Shown here: positions 48,127 through 57,267 of the stretch, piece by piece | Numbering within the stretch: the first letter of the stretch is position 1 | Layout of the letters: the number at the start of each line of letters is the position of its first letter | Source: DATAOG01 sp963757395 | GTDB lineage: Bacteria; Pseudomonadota; Alphaproteobacteria; Geminicoccales; Geminicoccaceae | Assembly: GCA_963757395.1 (NCBI GenBank) | Contig: CAVWRK010000012.1 | Location: forward strand, 62,001 to 126,000 | Length of the DNA stretch: 64,000 nt | Direction of reading: 5' to 3' | Notes under the pieces: generated by a model | Seen by the model: the letters and a program-made list of their open reading frames with translations, nothing else | Databases searched by the model: none | What the model was told of the DNA's origin: nothing | Program-made: the position numbers and the translations under genes

Positions 48127-49005
48127 TCAGTCGCTGATCTCGGCTTTGAGCGGCTTCAGCGAGCGCAGATAGGCGATCAAGGCGGCGAGGTCGGGCGCGG
48201 CGATGTTGGCGTAATAGTGAAAGCCCATCGGCGGCATCAGCGGCGAGCCGTCGGCGCTGATGCCTTGGGTGATCGCGCGCTTGATCTGGTCGTCGGTCCA
48301 GTTGCCGATCCCGGTCTCCGGGTCGGGGGTGATGTTGCGCGACACCGAGGTCCCCCAGGGGCCATAGAACGCATTGCCGCCAGCGCCGAGCCGGCGCTGG
48401 AAGTCCGGCTGGCCGCCGACCAGCAGCGTGTGGCACTCGACGCAGTGGCCGAGCGGCCCGGCGAGATAGGCGCCCCAGGTCACCGGATCGTCGCGCGCGA
48501 CCTCGGGGACCGACCCGACCGGCGGGCCGTAGCTCTCGGGCAACGGGATGTGATACTCCGAAGGCGGCACCTCGTTGCGCACCGGCTTCACCTGCCGGAG
48601 ATAGGCGACCAGCGCCTGAACGTCCTGGTCCGACATCCGCCGGTACATGTCGATCGGCATCGGCGGGCCGATGATCCGGCCGTCGGGCCGGCGGCCCTCG
48701 CGGATCGAGGTGATGATCTGCTCATCGGTCCAGTTGCCGATCCCGGTGTCGGGGTCGGGGGTGATGTTGGGCGTTTGGACGGTGAACGCGTCCTCCTCCT
48801 GGATCACCAGGCCGCCGGCCAGCTCCATGCCCGGCAGCGGGCCGTCCGGCCCCTGCGGGGTGTGGCAGTTGCCGCAGGCGACGATGCTGTTGATCAGGTA
48901 GCTGCCTCGCTCCAATGGCGTTTCCGCCCGTCCCGGCCACGCCGCCAGGGCGACGAGCAGGGCAGGGACCAGAGCGATCGATCCCGGACGCTGGTTCATC
49001 TGCAT
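48127..49005 (-). CDS. Di-haem cytochrome c, alcohol dehydrogenase subunit-like
   Basis: 292 residues with a signal peptide and two haem c sites, CGNCH at 44-48 and CVECH at 188-192. Each half also contains NITPDPxTGIGNWTDxQI and a PPM methionine segment, so the protein arose by domain duplication. It should pass electrons from a periplasmic dehydrogenase to the respiratory chain. Its dehydrogenase partner is not next to it. Confidence 0.88.
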   Translation of the reverse strand: MQMNQRPGSIALVPALLVALAAWPGRAETPLERGSYLINSIVACGNCHTPQGPDGPLPGMELAGGLVIQEEDAFTVQTPNITPDPDTGIGNWTDEQIITSIREGRRPDGRIIGPPMPIDMYRRMSDQDVQALVAYLRQVKPVRNEVPPSEYHIPLPESYGPPVGSVPEVARDDPVTWGAYLAGPLGHCVECHTLLVGGQPDFQRRLGAGGNAFYGPWGTSVSRNITPDPETGIGNWTDDQIKRAITQGISADGSPLMPPMGFHYYANIAAPDLAALIAYLRSLKPLKAEISD

Positions 49006-49166
49006 TCACCTCCGTGGCCTCGGCGGCTTTCCCCTGCCGGGCAGCCGCGTCTTGACAGGCACGCCATTCTAGCCGGATCGCGGCGCGCGCGAAGCTCCCT
49101 TCGCAGGCTCCGCCGACACGGCGGATCTGCTATCCTGGCAGCCCCCGAATAGCAAGTGGTCGGCGC

Positions 49167-51614
49167 GTGCAAGCTCGAGACCTGGCATCGCCTCAGGCGG
49201 AAGCGGGCGCGCTGCCGGCGCACTTTGCCACCTGGTTCGAAAGCCGCGGCTGGCGGCCGCATCGGCATCAGCTCGAGATGCTGCGGGCGGCGGCGGACGG
49301 CGTCTCCTGCCTGCTGATCGCCCCGACCGGCGGCGGCAAGACGCTCGCGGGCTTCCTGCCGAGCCTGGTCGAGCTCGACCGGCGCGGTCCCGACCGCGGC
49401 CTGCACACGCTCTACATCTCACCCCTGAAGGCGCTGACCACCGACATCGCGCGCAATCTGAAGGCGCCGATCGAGGAGATGGGCCTCGGCGTCCGCTTGG
49501 AGACCCGGACCGGCGACACCCCCCAGAACCGGAGGCTGCGCCAGCGTCTCGATCCGCCCGACATCCTGCTGACGACGCCGGAATCGCTGGCCCTGCTGCT
49601 CTCCTACCCGGAAGTCGGAAAAATGTTCCGGGACCTCGCCGCGGTCGTCGTCGACGAGCTGCATGCGCTCGCCCACGCCAAGCGCGGCCAGCTGCTCGCG
49701 CTCGGCCTCGCCCGGCTTGCGGGCCTGGCGCCCGAGGCGCGCTTCGTCGGCCTGTCCGCGACCGTCCACCGGCCGGACCAGCTGCTCGCCTACCTCGCGC
49801 CCGGCGGCCGGCCGGCGCGTCTGATCGAGGCCGGCCCCGGCCCCGAGCCGGACGTCCAGATCCTGTTGCCCGAGGCGCGCATGCCCTGGGCCGGGCACTA
49901 CGGCACCTATGCCGCGCCGGCCTTGTACGCGACCATCAAGGCGGCGGGCACGACGCTGGTCTTCGTCAACACCCGCGCCCAGGCGGAAGCTCTGTTTCGC
50001 GAGCTCTGGCGGCTGAACGACGCCAACCTGCCGATCGCGCTGCACCACGGCTCGCTCGCGGTCGAGCAGCGCCGCAAGGTCGAGGCGGCGATGGCGCGTG
50101 GCGGCCTCAAGGCGATCGTCTGCACCTCCTCGCTCGATCTCGGCATCGACTGGGGCGAGGTCGATCTCGTGGTCCAGATCGGCGCGCCCAAGGGCGTCTC
50201 CCGGATTTTGCAGCGGATCGGGCGGGCGAATCACCGGCTCGATCAGCCGAGCCGGGCGCTGCTGGTGCCGGGCAACCGGTTCGAGGTGCTGGAATGCCGG
50301 GCGGCGCTCGATGCGATCTCTGAGCAGACGCTGGATGGCGATACGCCCCACCCGGGCGGGCTGGATGTGCTGGCGCAACACATCGTGGGCGTCGCCTGCA
50401 GCGGGCCGTTCGATGCCGACCGGCTGTTCGACGAGGTCCGGCGGGCAGAGCCTTATGCCGGCCTCACCCGCCGGGATTTCGACGACGTGCTGAGCTTCGT
50501 TGCGACCGGCGGCTATGCGCTCGCGGTCTACGAGCGCTACCGGCGCCTGAAGCGCGGCGAAGACGGGCTCTGGCGGCTCGCCGACCGCCGGCTCGCGAAG
50601 CGCTACCGGATGAACGTCGGCACGATCGTCGAGGCGCCGATGCTGCGGGTCCGCCTCAAGGGCCGCCGGCAGGTGCTGGGCGAGATCGAGGAATGGTTCG
50701 TCAACTGGCTGACGCAGGGCGACGTCTTCCAGTTCGCCGGCCGCACGCTCCGCTTCGAGGGCATCCGCGAGACCTTCGCCGAGGTCAGCCTGGCACCGCC
50801 CGGGCGCGAGGCGAGCGTGCCGAGCTACATGGGCACCCGGATGCCGTTCACGACGCATCTGTCGAGCCGCGTGCGCGGCTGGCTGGCGGCGCCCGAGCGC
50901 TGGCCGGAGCTGCCGCCCGAGGTGCTGGAGTGGCTCCGGCTGCAGCAGCGGCACTCGGTCCTGCCGCGGTCGGACGAGCTGCTGGTCGAGACCTTCCCGC
51001 GCCGTGGGCGCCATTTCATGGTCAGCTACGCCTTCGTCGGCTGGAACGCGCATCAGACCCTCGGCATGCTGCTGACCCGGCGCATGGAGCGGCTCGGTCT
51101 GAAGCCGATCGGCTTCAACGCCAGCGACTACATGCTCGCGATCTGGAGCCTCGAGCCGGTGGCCGACCCGGCAGCACTGTTCGACGTCGCGATCCTGGGC
51201 GACGAGCTCGAGGACTGGATGGCCGACTCCAGCCTCCTGAAGCGCACCTTCCGGAACGTCGCCGTGGTCGCCGGCCTGATCGAGCGACGGCATCCTGGTT
51301 CGGAAAAAACCGGCCGCCAGGTGACCGTCAACTCGGACCTGATCTACGACGTCTTGCGCAAGCACGAGCCGGACCACCTGCTGCTGCGGGCGACCCGGGC
51401 CGAGGCCGCGGTCGGGCTGATGGACGTCCGTCGCCTGGCCGACCTGCTGGCGAGCGTCCAGGGCAAGATCGTCCACCGGGCGCTCGACCGGGTCTCGCCA
51501 CTCGCGGTGCCGGTCCTGATCGAGATCGGCAAGGAGAGCGTGCCCGGAGAGGCCGAGGACGCGCTCCTCGACCAGGCCGCCGCCGACCTGATCGCCGAGG
51601 CGCTGAGAAACTGA
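49167..51614 (+). CDS. Ligase-associated DEXH-box helicase, Lhr family
   Basis: 815 residues from GTG 49167. Helicase motifs: HRHQLEML, Walker A APTGGGKT (52-59), TTPESLALL, DELHAL (Walker B, 163-168), GLSATVHRP, and the domain 2 motifs CTSSLDLGIDWG and QRIGRANHRLD, followed by the long Lhr winged-helix/beta core. Members act in DNA repair and usually lie beside the PdeM phosphoesterase gene. Here PdeM is 7 kb further on (58623), with an apparent insertion between. Confidence 0.93.
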   Translation: MQARDLASPQAEAGALPAHFATWFESRGWRPHRHQLEMLRAAADGVSCLLIAPTGGGKTLAGFLPSLVELDRRGPDRGLHTLYISPLKALTTDIARNLKAPIEEMGLGVRLETRTGDTPQNRRLRQRLDPPDILLTTPESLALLLSYPEVGKMFRDLAAVVVDELHALAHAKRGQLLALGLARLAGLAPEARFVGLSATVHRPDQLLAYLAPGGRPARLIEAGPGPEPDVQILLPEARMPWAGHYGTYAAPALYATIKAAGTTLVFVNTRAQAEALFRELWRLNDANLPIALHHGSLAVEQRRKVEAAMARGGLKAIVCTSSLDLGIDWGEVDLVVQIGAPKGVSRILQRIGRANHRLDQPSRALLVPGNRFEVLECRAALDAISEQTLDGDTPHPGGLDVLAQHIVGVACSGPFDADRLFDEVRRAEPYAGLTRRDFDDVLSFVATGGYALAVYERYRRLKRGEDGLWRLADRRLAKRYRMNVGTIVEAPMLRVRLKGRRQVLGEIEEWFVNWLTQGDVFQFAGRTLRFEGIRETFAEVSLAPPGREASVPSYMGTRMPFTTHLSSRVRGWLAAPERWPELPPEVLEWLRLQQRHSVLPRSDELLVETFPRRGRHFMVSYAFVGWNAHQTLGMLLTRRMERLGLKPIGFNASDYMLAIWSLEPVADPAALFDVAILGDELEDWMADSSLLKRTFRNVAVVAGLIERRHPGSEKTGRQVTVNSDLIYDVLRKHEPDHLLLRATRAEAAVGLMDVRRLADLLASVQGKIVHRALDRVSPLAVPVLIEIGKESVPGEAEDALLDQAAADLIAEALRN

Positions 51615-51838
51615 AACAAAGCTGGAGACCGCTTGGTCCTGATGGAGTCCTCAAGACCCTCGCGCAACCCTTTGCGATCGCGGGGTACCGCCCTCCGCCC
51701 GCCTTTTCGCCAAAACCCGCCGCTACCGCCCCGCCGGAGCGCCTCCGCGCCACAGTCCGGTTGCGCGACTGTGACATCGTTCTGGGCCTGACAGGTGGTC
51801 CGTCGCAGCCTATGGTGACGTTCACCGGGAGATGTGCA

Positions 51839-52120
51839 TTGGCGACCTCGAGCGGACCATCGCGCGACAACGTGCGAGCGTACCGGGAGCACCTGCGCCA
51901 GCAAGGCCTGCGACCGATCGAGAATTGGGTAGCGGACGTCCGCTCGCCCGCCTTCAAGGCCGAGGTGCACCGGCAGTTGCTCGCGGTCGCGCAGAGCCCG
52001 CACGCCGATGAGGATCAGGCCTTCATCGATAGACCCATTTCTGACTTCAATTGCGCTGACCCCGTTTTCGCCCTGTCGTTTCGCGACCCAATCTATAGTA
52101 GAAAATTGTGCGCGGCATAG
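51839..52120 (+). CDS. MazE-like antitoxin (DUF3018)
   Basis: 93 residues. The TTG at 51839 has GGGAG 7 bases upstream and yields SSGPSRDNVRAYREHLRQQG, LRPIENWVADVRSPAFKAEV and ADEDQAFID, the pattern of DUF3018 antitoxins that pair with MazF toxins. ATG 51812 is also in frame. After PISDF the last 20 residues do not fit the family and no toxin gene follows. It is the left boundary of the inserted region after the helicase gene. Confidence 0.6.
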   Translation: MATSSGPSRDNVRAYREHLRQQGLRPIENWVADVRSPAFKAEVHRQLLAVAQSPHADEDQAFIDRPISDFNCADPVFALSFRDPIYSRKLCAA

Positions 52121-52132
52121 GCGGAGGCGACC

Positions 52133-52275
52133 ATGGTAACCTCAACCCGATCGAGACGATGGCGGGACACGGTGCGCGCGCACCCGGAAGGGCTGCACCA
52201 GCCAGACTGCGGCCGATCCGGATCTGGGTGCCTGACATCTGCGCACCGGCCTTCGAGGTCGAGGCCCACCAGTAA
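52133..52275 (+). pseudogene. Second, degenerate MazE-like antitoxin copy
   Basis: Begins RWRDTVRAHPEGL in one frame and continues LRPIRIWVPDICAPAFEVEA-HQ-stop in another (stop at 52273-52275). Both pieces match the same antitoxin family as the gene just upstream. Shifted and truncated; the toxin partner is missing here too. Confidence 0.55.
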
Positions 52276-52376
52276 CCTCGCGGCGACCTACAGTTCCCAC
52301 AGCGATCTCGAAGGCGCCTCTGACCTTGCCGCTTGGACCAAAGGAGGCCTGATCCATTTTCCGGCTGGAGAACGCG

Positions 52377-53816
52377 ATGAAATCTAAGTCGGATATACTC
52401 GAAGAATTCCGTCTTTTCTCGGTGCCTACAGCAGGCATCGGAAGCTGGCTAACGGAGCAGACGCACGATGACGTCTTTGCCCGCCTCGGAAAAATCGATG
52501 AAGAACCGCTTTCGGCGGTTCAGCTAAATCAACTTCTAGTCTTGGGGCACGAAGCGCCTGTTGGCGACGGTTTCTACAGCTACTATTGGCTGGAAACTCC
52601 AGATCAGCATCCGTATAGCGTTCGAGAGGTACCAGGATTTTCAGAAGACTGGCTTGCAAAATCAGATATGATCATTTCTTTGGGACACCTTAAATGGGGC
52701 TTGTATCGACTCTACATTGATGCGCTCCTCTATTTCGGCAACGTGCGCACTGCATTTCAGAGACTCAGAGACCTCATTAACGAAGATATCGTAGATTTCT
52801 TTGAATCCAAACGGTTTGATACTGATGCGATCAAACGGCGAGGTCCTGCGCTTCCATTGAAGATCATCGCAAAGGACAGCCGCTATCTTATCTCAGAAAG
52901 GGCGCGCAAATCCTACGGAGATTCTGCCAACATCGATAGCGATCTTCGGAAAGCCCTTCTGCATGGGTACCAAACTCACGCTGCCGCGGGACATGCTTCG
53001 CCTACAATTCGAGAACTGCTTCAGAATCGAGTTTCCAAAGAATTTGCGCCACGTCAACATGAGTTCATATTCTCAGCAAACGAAGTACTTGATGAGATCG
53101 TGACATCAGAAGGTGATCTTTTTTTAAAATACGAGCGTGTAGCATCTAAGTTCACCAATGCGCGCAACGCAGCTATGGACAACACTAGATACTATCTGTC
53201 TATGCTTACCGATCTTGATGTTTATGTGGCCACGAGCATGAGGAGCGGCCAAGACTTCAGTAGTATGGCTGACATATGCGAACGGATTTTTACAGACGAT
53301 CGACTGAAGGGAATGAATCTGCGGTATTTTGATCCGACACTGAGCGCCGCTGGCGGTCACGAGGACAAAGGATTGATCGAGTGCCTGATGGTGAAATGTG
53401 CTAAGCTACTCGTGTACTGCGCGGGCGAGAGGGAGAGCTACGGTAAGGATGCCGAAGCCGCTATGGCACTCAGCCTCGGCAAGCCCGTTATTTTCTACTG
53501 CGACCAAGAGCAACGACTAAGGTTTTACCGAGATGTTCACCCGCTCAGTCGCCTTATCGAATTTGAGACTGGCGTCGCGGTTGGCGCAATGGTGACCGAC
53601 AAACTTGAGGAAGTGTCTGAGTTGATTTGTCAACTCTTTGAAAATCGGATGGTGTATTATCTTGAGCAGTCGAAACCCGGGTTCCTGCGCTTGAAGGAGA
53701 AACTCACAAGTTCGGTCGTACGTCTCCAAACCAACGACCAGCTTCTGACCGAGACGTTTTGGAACCACTACCAGAAGAATCGTGGGACGGGACGAAAGAG
53801 GGTTGGTGGCGCCTAA
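52377..53816 (+). CDS. Unrecognised protein with C-terminal nucleoside deoxyribosyltransferase/TIR-like domain; candidate defence effector
   Basis: 479 residues, coded in visibly AT-richer DNA than everything around it. The first ~275 residues are helical with no known domain. Residues about 280-425 form a Rossmann-like domain: DVYVATSMR (281-289), GHEDKGLIECLMVKCAKLLV, then GKDAEAAMALSLGKPVIFY, in which E360 lines up with the catalytic Glu of nucleoside 2-deoxyribosyltransferases (GxxxExxxAxxLGKPVI). Such domains cleave N-glycosidic bonds in nucleotides or NAD. No signal peptide or membrane helix. Flanked by antitoxin and toxin remnants, suggesting horizontal transfer. The last ten residues (GTGRKRVGGA) are GC-rich and may come from the joined flank. 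Confidence 0.75.
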   Translation: MKSKSDILEEFRLFSVPTAGIGSWLTEQTHDDVFARLGKIDEEPLSAVQLNQLLVLGHEAPVGDGFYSYYWLETPDQHPYSVREVPGFSEDWLAKSDMIISLGHLKWGLYRLYIDALLYFGNVRTAFQRLRDLINEDIVDFFESKRFDTDAIKRRGPALPLKIIAKDSRYLISERARKSYGDSANIDSDLRKALLHGYQTHAAAGHASPTIRELLQNRVSKEFAPRQHEFIFSANEVLDEIVTSEGDLFLKYERVASKFTNARNAAMDNTRYYLSMLTDLDVYVATSMRSGQDFSSMADICERIFTDDRLKGMNLRYFDPTLSAAGGHEDKGLIECLMVKCAKLLVYCAGERESYGKDAEAAMALSLGKPVIFYCDQEQRLRFYRDVHPLSRLIEFETGVAVGAMVTDKLEEVSELICQLFENRMVYYLEQSKPGFLRLKEKLTSSVVRLQTNDQLLTETFWNHYQKNRGTGRKRVGGA

Positions 53817-53853
53817 AGAGCGGCGCATGGCGCTTGGCGCTTTACATAGAGCA

Positions 53854-54050
53854 ATGGCGATCGCGAGCTTCCGCGACAAGGGCGTGCGGCGGCTCGGGGA
53901 ACCGGGGGAGATGGCGCTCGATCCCGGTTGGCGGGTGGCATCTCCTCGTTGGCGATCTGGCGGGTTTCTGGAGCGTCACTGTGGCCGGCAACCGGCGGAT
54001 CATCTTCCGCTTCGAAGCAGAGACGAGCCTTCGATGTCGATCTCATCGCC
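53854..54050 (+). pseudogene. HigB/RelE-type toxin remnant with internal deletion
   Basis: Starts at ATG 53854 with MAIASFRDKGVRRLGEPGE, the N-terminus of HigB/RelE-like toxins. It jumps to GWHLLVGDLAGFWSVTVAGN and RRIIFRFEAE in another frame, then AFDVDLI in a third. About 30 residues between the two conserved parts are missing. Not a working toxin. Confidence 0.6.
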
Positions 54051-54056
54051 CGGCAG

Positions 54057-54236
54057 GCAAATTCGACCAGGTCGCAGACCGTGATCCCCAAGCCGGTGCG
54101 CGACAGGCTGGGGGTCGGTCCGGGCGATCGGGTCGAGCTGATCCGGCGCGCCGCAGGTCCCGAGCGGATCGATCCGTTCGCCGTGTTCCACGAGTGGGGC
54201 AGCGAGGCCGACGAGGACGCCTTTGCCGATCTTTGA
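54057..54236 (+). pseudogene. AbrB/SpoVT-type antitoxin remnant fused to the HigB remnant
   Basis: TRSQTVIPKPVRDRLGVGPG and DRVELIRRA match the swapped-hairpin DNA-binding domain of VapB/MazE-like antitoxins, and the ending DPFAVFHEWGSEADEDAFAD is also typical. The normal N-terminal start is lost; the frame continues directly from the HigB remnant, so a deletion joined two modules. A GTG at 54080 could start a shortened product. Confidence 0.55.
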
Positions 54237-54305
54237 GGCGTTCTAGCTGTGGTTGCTATGAAGGTTGTTCATCCGGGCAGGCCCGGCCAAGCTGTCGGTT
54301 GCGAA

Positions 54306-54449
54306 CCTGTCAGCGTTGATCGGGAGATCGCCCGGCTGAACTTCGGCGACTGCCTGTCCTACGGCCTCGCGAGGCACCTCGCCGAGCCGCTGTTGCTCAT
54401 TGGCGGCGACTTCGCCAAGACCGACGTGACGCCGGCGCTAGCGGGCTGA
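54306..54449 (+). pseudogene. VapC (PIN-domain) toxin remnant, C-terminal part
   Basis: REIARLNFGDCLSYGLARHL followed by AEPLLLIGGDFAKTDVTPAL is the C-terminal third of VapC-type ribonuclease toxins, with the conserved GDxxSYxLA acid/base region. The N-terminal PIN part with the first catalytic Asp is absent. It lies directly after the antitoxin remnant, as a VapBC pair would. Confidence 0.6.
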
Positions 54450-54455
54450 GTACGG

Positions 54456-55274
54456 TCACTCCTCCGGGACGCCGAGGCGGAGGAGGCCGGTGCGGAGCAG
54501 GAGGTAGAGGATGAACAGGAGAACGAAGACGGCGAGGTTGACCAGGGTCGCGAGCGCGTAGAGCTCGGGCTCGATGCCGTGGCGGAGCGTGCCCCAGGCG
54601 ACCGTCGGCAGGGTCGGGATGGCGCCCAGGTTGTAGAAAGAAACCTCGAAATTGTTGAAGCCGAGGATGAAGCTCACGAGGAACGCGCCGAGCACGGCCG
54701 GCCAGATGTTGGGCAGGGTGACTTCGAAGAAGCAGCGCAGGGGTCGGGCGCCGAAGACCATCGCCGCCTCGTCGAGGCGCCAGTCGTAGCGGACCAGTTG
54801 GGCCAGGATCACGAGGAACGCGAACGCCAGGCCATAGGTCGCGTTGGCGAGGATCGCGGAAGTGAGATTGCCGGGCAGGCCCAGGACGTTGCGATTGAAC
54901 ATCAAGGTCGAGATGCCGATCAGCACCTGGGCGACGAACAGGGGGGCGATGTAGAAGCCGACCAGCCAACCGCGGCGGCGGACCGGGTAGCGGAGGATGC
55001 CGACAGCGCCCGCGGTCGCGAGCAGCGCCGAGAGCACGCCGGTCCCGAGCCCGATCAGGAAGCTGTTGAACAGGCCCTCGTGGAAGTCGCTCATGATCTG
55101 GAGGCGCTGGTACCACTTGAGGGTCCAGGCCGGCGGGAAGGGCCAGACGCTGTTCGCCATCAGCGACAGGTAACCGATGTAACAAATTGGAAAATATAGA
55201 AAAACATAAAGAAAACCGAGCAGCAGCGCCTGTCCGGCGATGACCGTCCTGCCGCCGCGGGCGACCGCTGCCAT
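54456..55274 (-). CDS. Spermidine/putrescine-type ABC transporter permease, PotC-like
   Basis: 272 residues from ATG 55274. Six membrane helices and the EAA loop DEAAMVFGARPLRCFFEVTLP. The first membrane helix (FLYVFLYFPICYIGYL) is coded by unusually AT-rich codons around 55180-55215. Last gene of the minus-strand operon binding protein - ATPase - PotB - PotC. Confidence 0.9.
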   Translation of the reverse strand: MAAVARGGRTVIAGQALLLGFLYVFLYFPICYIGYLSLMANSVWPFPPAWTLKWYQRLQIMSDFHEGLFNSFLIGLGTGVLSALLATAGAVGILRYPVRRRGWLVGFYIAPLFVAQVLIGISTLMFNRNVLGLPGNLTSAILANATYGLAFAFLVILAQLVRYDWRLDEAAMVFGARPLRCFFEVTLPNIWPAVLGAFLVSFILGFNNFEVSFYNLGAIPTLPTVAWGTLRHGIEPELYALATLVNLAVFVLLFILYLLLRTGLLRLGVPEE

Positions 55275-55276
55275 GG

Positions 55277-56161
55277 TCAGTCGGCCAGGCTGCCGGTGAA
55301 GCCGGCGCGGCGCAGGTTGACGGTCTTCCAGATCAGGAAGATCAGGGCCAGCGAGACCAGGAACAGGACGACGCCCATCGCGGAGCCGAGCGCCCAGGTG
55401 CCGGTCGCGTCGAACTGATGCTCGAGGATGTTGCCGTAAAGCGCGCCGTTCGGGCCGCCGAGGAAGCGCGGCGTCACGGTCGCGGCCAGCGTCGGCACCA
55501 CCACCAGCACGATACCGATCGCGGTGCCCATCCAGTTGAGCGGCCAGGTGATCAGCCAGAACGCCCGCCAGGGCCTCGCCCCGCACACCTTGGCGACCTC
55601 GAGGAGCTCGAAGTTGAAGTTGAGCAGTGATAGGTAAACCGCGACCAGCATGAACGGAATCCAGAGGTAGATCAGGCCGATCGCGCTCGCGAGATTGGTG
55701 TACATCAGCGCCTGGATCGGCTTCAGGTGGAAGGTCGTGAGCGCCATGTTGAGCAGGCCGATCGGCCCCAGGATCTGCTGCATGGCGGCGATCCGGAGCA
55801 GGATCCCGGTCAGGAACGGGGCGGCGCTGAGCAGCACGAGCACGAGGCGGTAGCGGCCGCCGTGCTTGGCGATCAGGTAGGCGCAGGGCCAGGCGTAGAT
55901 CAGGCAGACCAGCGAGACCGCGAGCGCCATGACCACCGAGCGGAGCAGGAAGGTGAGGTAGGTGCGCTCGCCCAAAAGGATCCGGTAGTTGTCGAGGTTC
56001 CACTCCGCGATCATGACGTAGCTGGCGGTCCGCCAGAAGCTGAACACGACGATCGAGAGCAGCGGCAGGACGAGGAAGACGAGGACGAACACGGCACCCG
56101 GCAGAGCGAGGCCCAGGAGCCGCGTGCGCGGATCGTAGCGCAGGCGGCCCAGGAGGCTCAC
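55277..56161 (-). CDS. Spermidine/putrescine-type ABC transporter permease, PotB-like
   Basis: 294 residues, six membrane helices, EAA loop LEVAKVCGARPWRAFWLITWP. The start overlaps the stop of the ATPase gene (ATGA), and its stop lies two bases before the PotC-like start, so the three are translated together. Confidence 0.9.
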   Translation of the reverse strand: MSLLGRLRYDPRTRLLGLALPGAVFVLVFLVLPLLSIVVFSFWRTASYVMIAEWNLDNYRILLGERTYLTFLLRSVVMALAVSLVCLIYAWPCAYLIAKHGGRYRLVLVLLSAAPFLTGILLRIAAMQQILGPIGLLNMALTTFHLKPIQALMYTNLASAIGLIYLWIPFMLVAVYLSLLNFNFELLEVAKVCGARPWRAFWLITWPLNWMGTAIGIVLVVVPTLAATVTPRFLGGPNGALYGNILEHQFDATGTWALGSAMGVVLFLVSLALIFLIWKTVNLRRAGFTGSLAD

Positions 56162-57246
56162 GCGTCGCCCGCCGGGAAGATCGCCGCCGCCTCGGCGGCC
56201 CAGCCGATGCCGACCGCAGCACCACGCGTCAGGCCCGGCGTCTCCGGCGGCGCGCTCACGATGATCTCCTGGCCGCTGCCGAGCTCGACCAGGCAGTCGA
56301 GATAGGGTCCCTTGAAGATCACATCGCGGAGCGTGCCGGACAGCTGATTGACGAGGTCGGCGCCGAGGTCGGCGCCCGCGGGCATGATCCGGATGCGCTC
56401 GGGCTTGAGGAACAGGTCGACCAGATCACCGGCGCCGGCCCCGTTCACCCGGCGGCCGATCAGATCGAGGCCGCCCCAGTGCAGCCTTGCGAACTCGCGC
56501 TGCTGCCCGATGATGCGGGCGCGCAGGCGGTTGGGCGCGCCGACGAAGGCGGCGACGAAGCGGGTCGCCGGCCGGTGATAGATCTCGAGCTTGGGGCCGA
56601 CCTGCTCGATCCGGCCCTCGTGCATCACCGCGATCCGGTCCGACAGCGTCAGCGCTTCTTCCTGGTTGTGGGTCACGTAGATGAACGGGATGCCGAGATC
56701 CTGCTGGTAGCGGCGGACCTCGACCTCCATCTCGCGCCGGAGCTCGCGATCGAGGTTGGCGAGCGGCTCGTCGAGCAGCAGGAGCGACGGCCGCGCGACC
56801 AGGCCGCGGGCCAGCGCCACCCGCTGCTTCTGGCCGCCCGAGAGCTGATGCGGAAAGCGCTCCTCCAGGCCCTTGAGCCGGACCAGATCCAGGACCCAGG
56901 CGAGCTGCTGGGCCTGCTCGCCGCGCGAGCGGCCCTGCATGCGCAGCGGAAAGACGATGTTCTCGGCGACCGTCCGGTGCGGGAACAGCAGAAAATCCTG
57001 GAACACCATGCCGAGGTTGCGGGCATAGGGCGGCAGCCGCGTGATCTCGCGGCCGTTGATCAGGACCCGGCCGGCATCCGGGGCCTCGAGCCCGGCGAGG
57101 ATGCGCAGCATCGTGGTCTTGCCCGACCCCGACGGCCCGAGCAGGGCGAAGAACTCGGCCTGCTCGATCCTGAGATCGAGCGCCCGCACCGCCTCGACCC
57201 GGCCGAAGCGTTTGGCGATCGCGTGGGTCTCGAGGACCGGGCTCAT
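56158..57246 (-). CDS. Spermidine/putrescine-type ABC transporter ATP-binding protein, PotA-like
   Basis: 362 residues. Walker A GPSGSGKT (37-44), Q-loop MVFQDFLLFPHRTV, signature LSGGQKQRVALARGL, Walker B LLLLDEPLANLD, and a C-terminal TOBE domain (residues about 280-355) as in PotA and MalK-like proteins. Energises uptake of the ligand bound by the protein encoded upstream. Confidence 0.93.
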   Translation of the reverse strand: MSPVLETHAIAKRFGRVEAVRALDLRIEQAEFFALLGPSGSGKTTMLRILAGLEAPDAGRVLINGREITRLPPYARNLGMVFQDFLLFPHRTVAENIVFPLRMQGRSRGEQAQQLAWVLDLVRLKGLEERFPHQLSGGQKQRVALARGLVARPSLLLLDEPLANLDRELRREMEVEVRRYQQDLGIPFIYVTHNQEEALTLSDRIAVMHEGRIEQVGPKLEIYHRPATRFVAAFVGAPNRLRARIIGQQREFARLHWGGLDLIGRRVNGAGAGDLVDLFLKPERIRIMPAGADLGADLVNQLSGTLRDVIFKGPYLDCLVELGSGQEIIVSAPPETPGLTRGAAVGIGWAAEAAAIFPAGDA

Positions 57247-57267
57247 GGCGCGGGGGCGCTCGGTGCG

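Noticed and set aside
49419..51476. 685-codon open frame on the minus strand
   Set aside because: Antisense shadow of the Lhr-type helicase, which has all helicase motifs in the plus frame.
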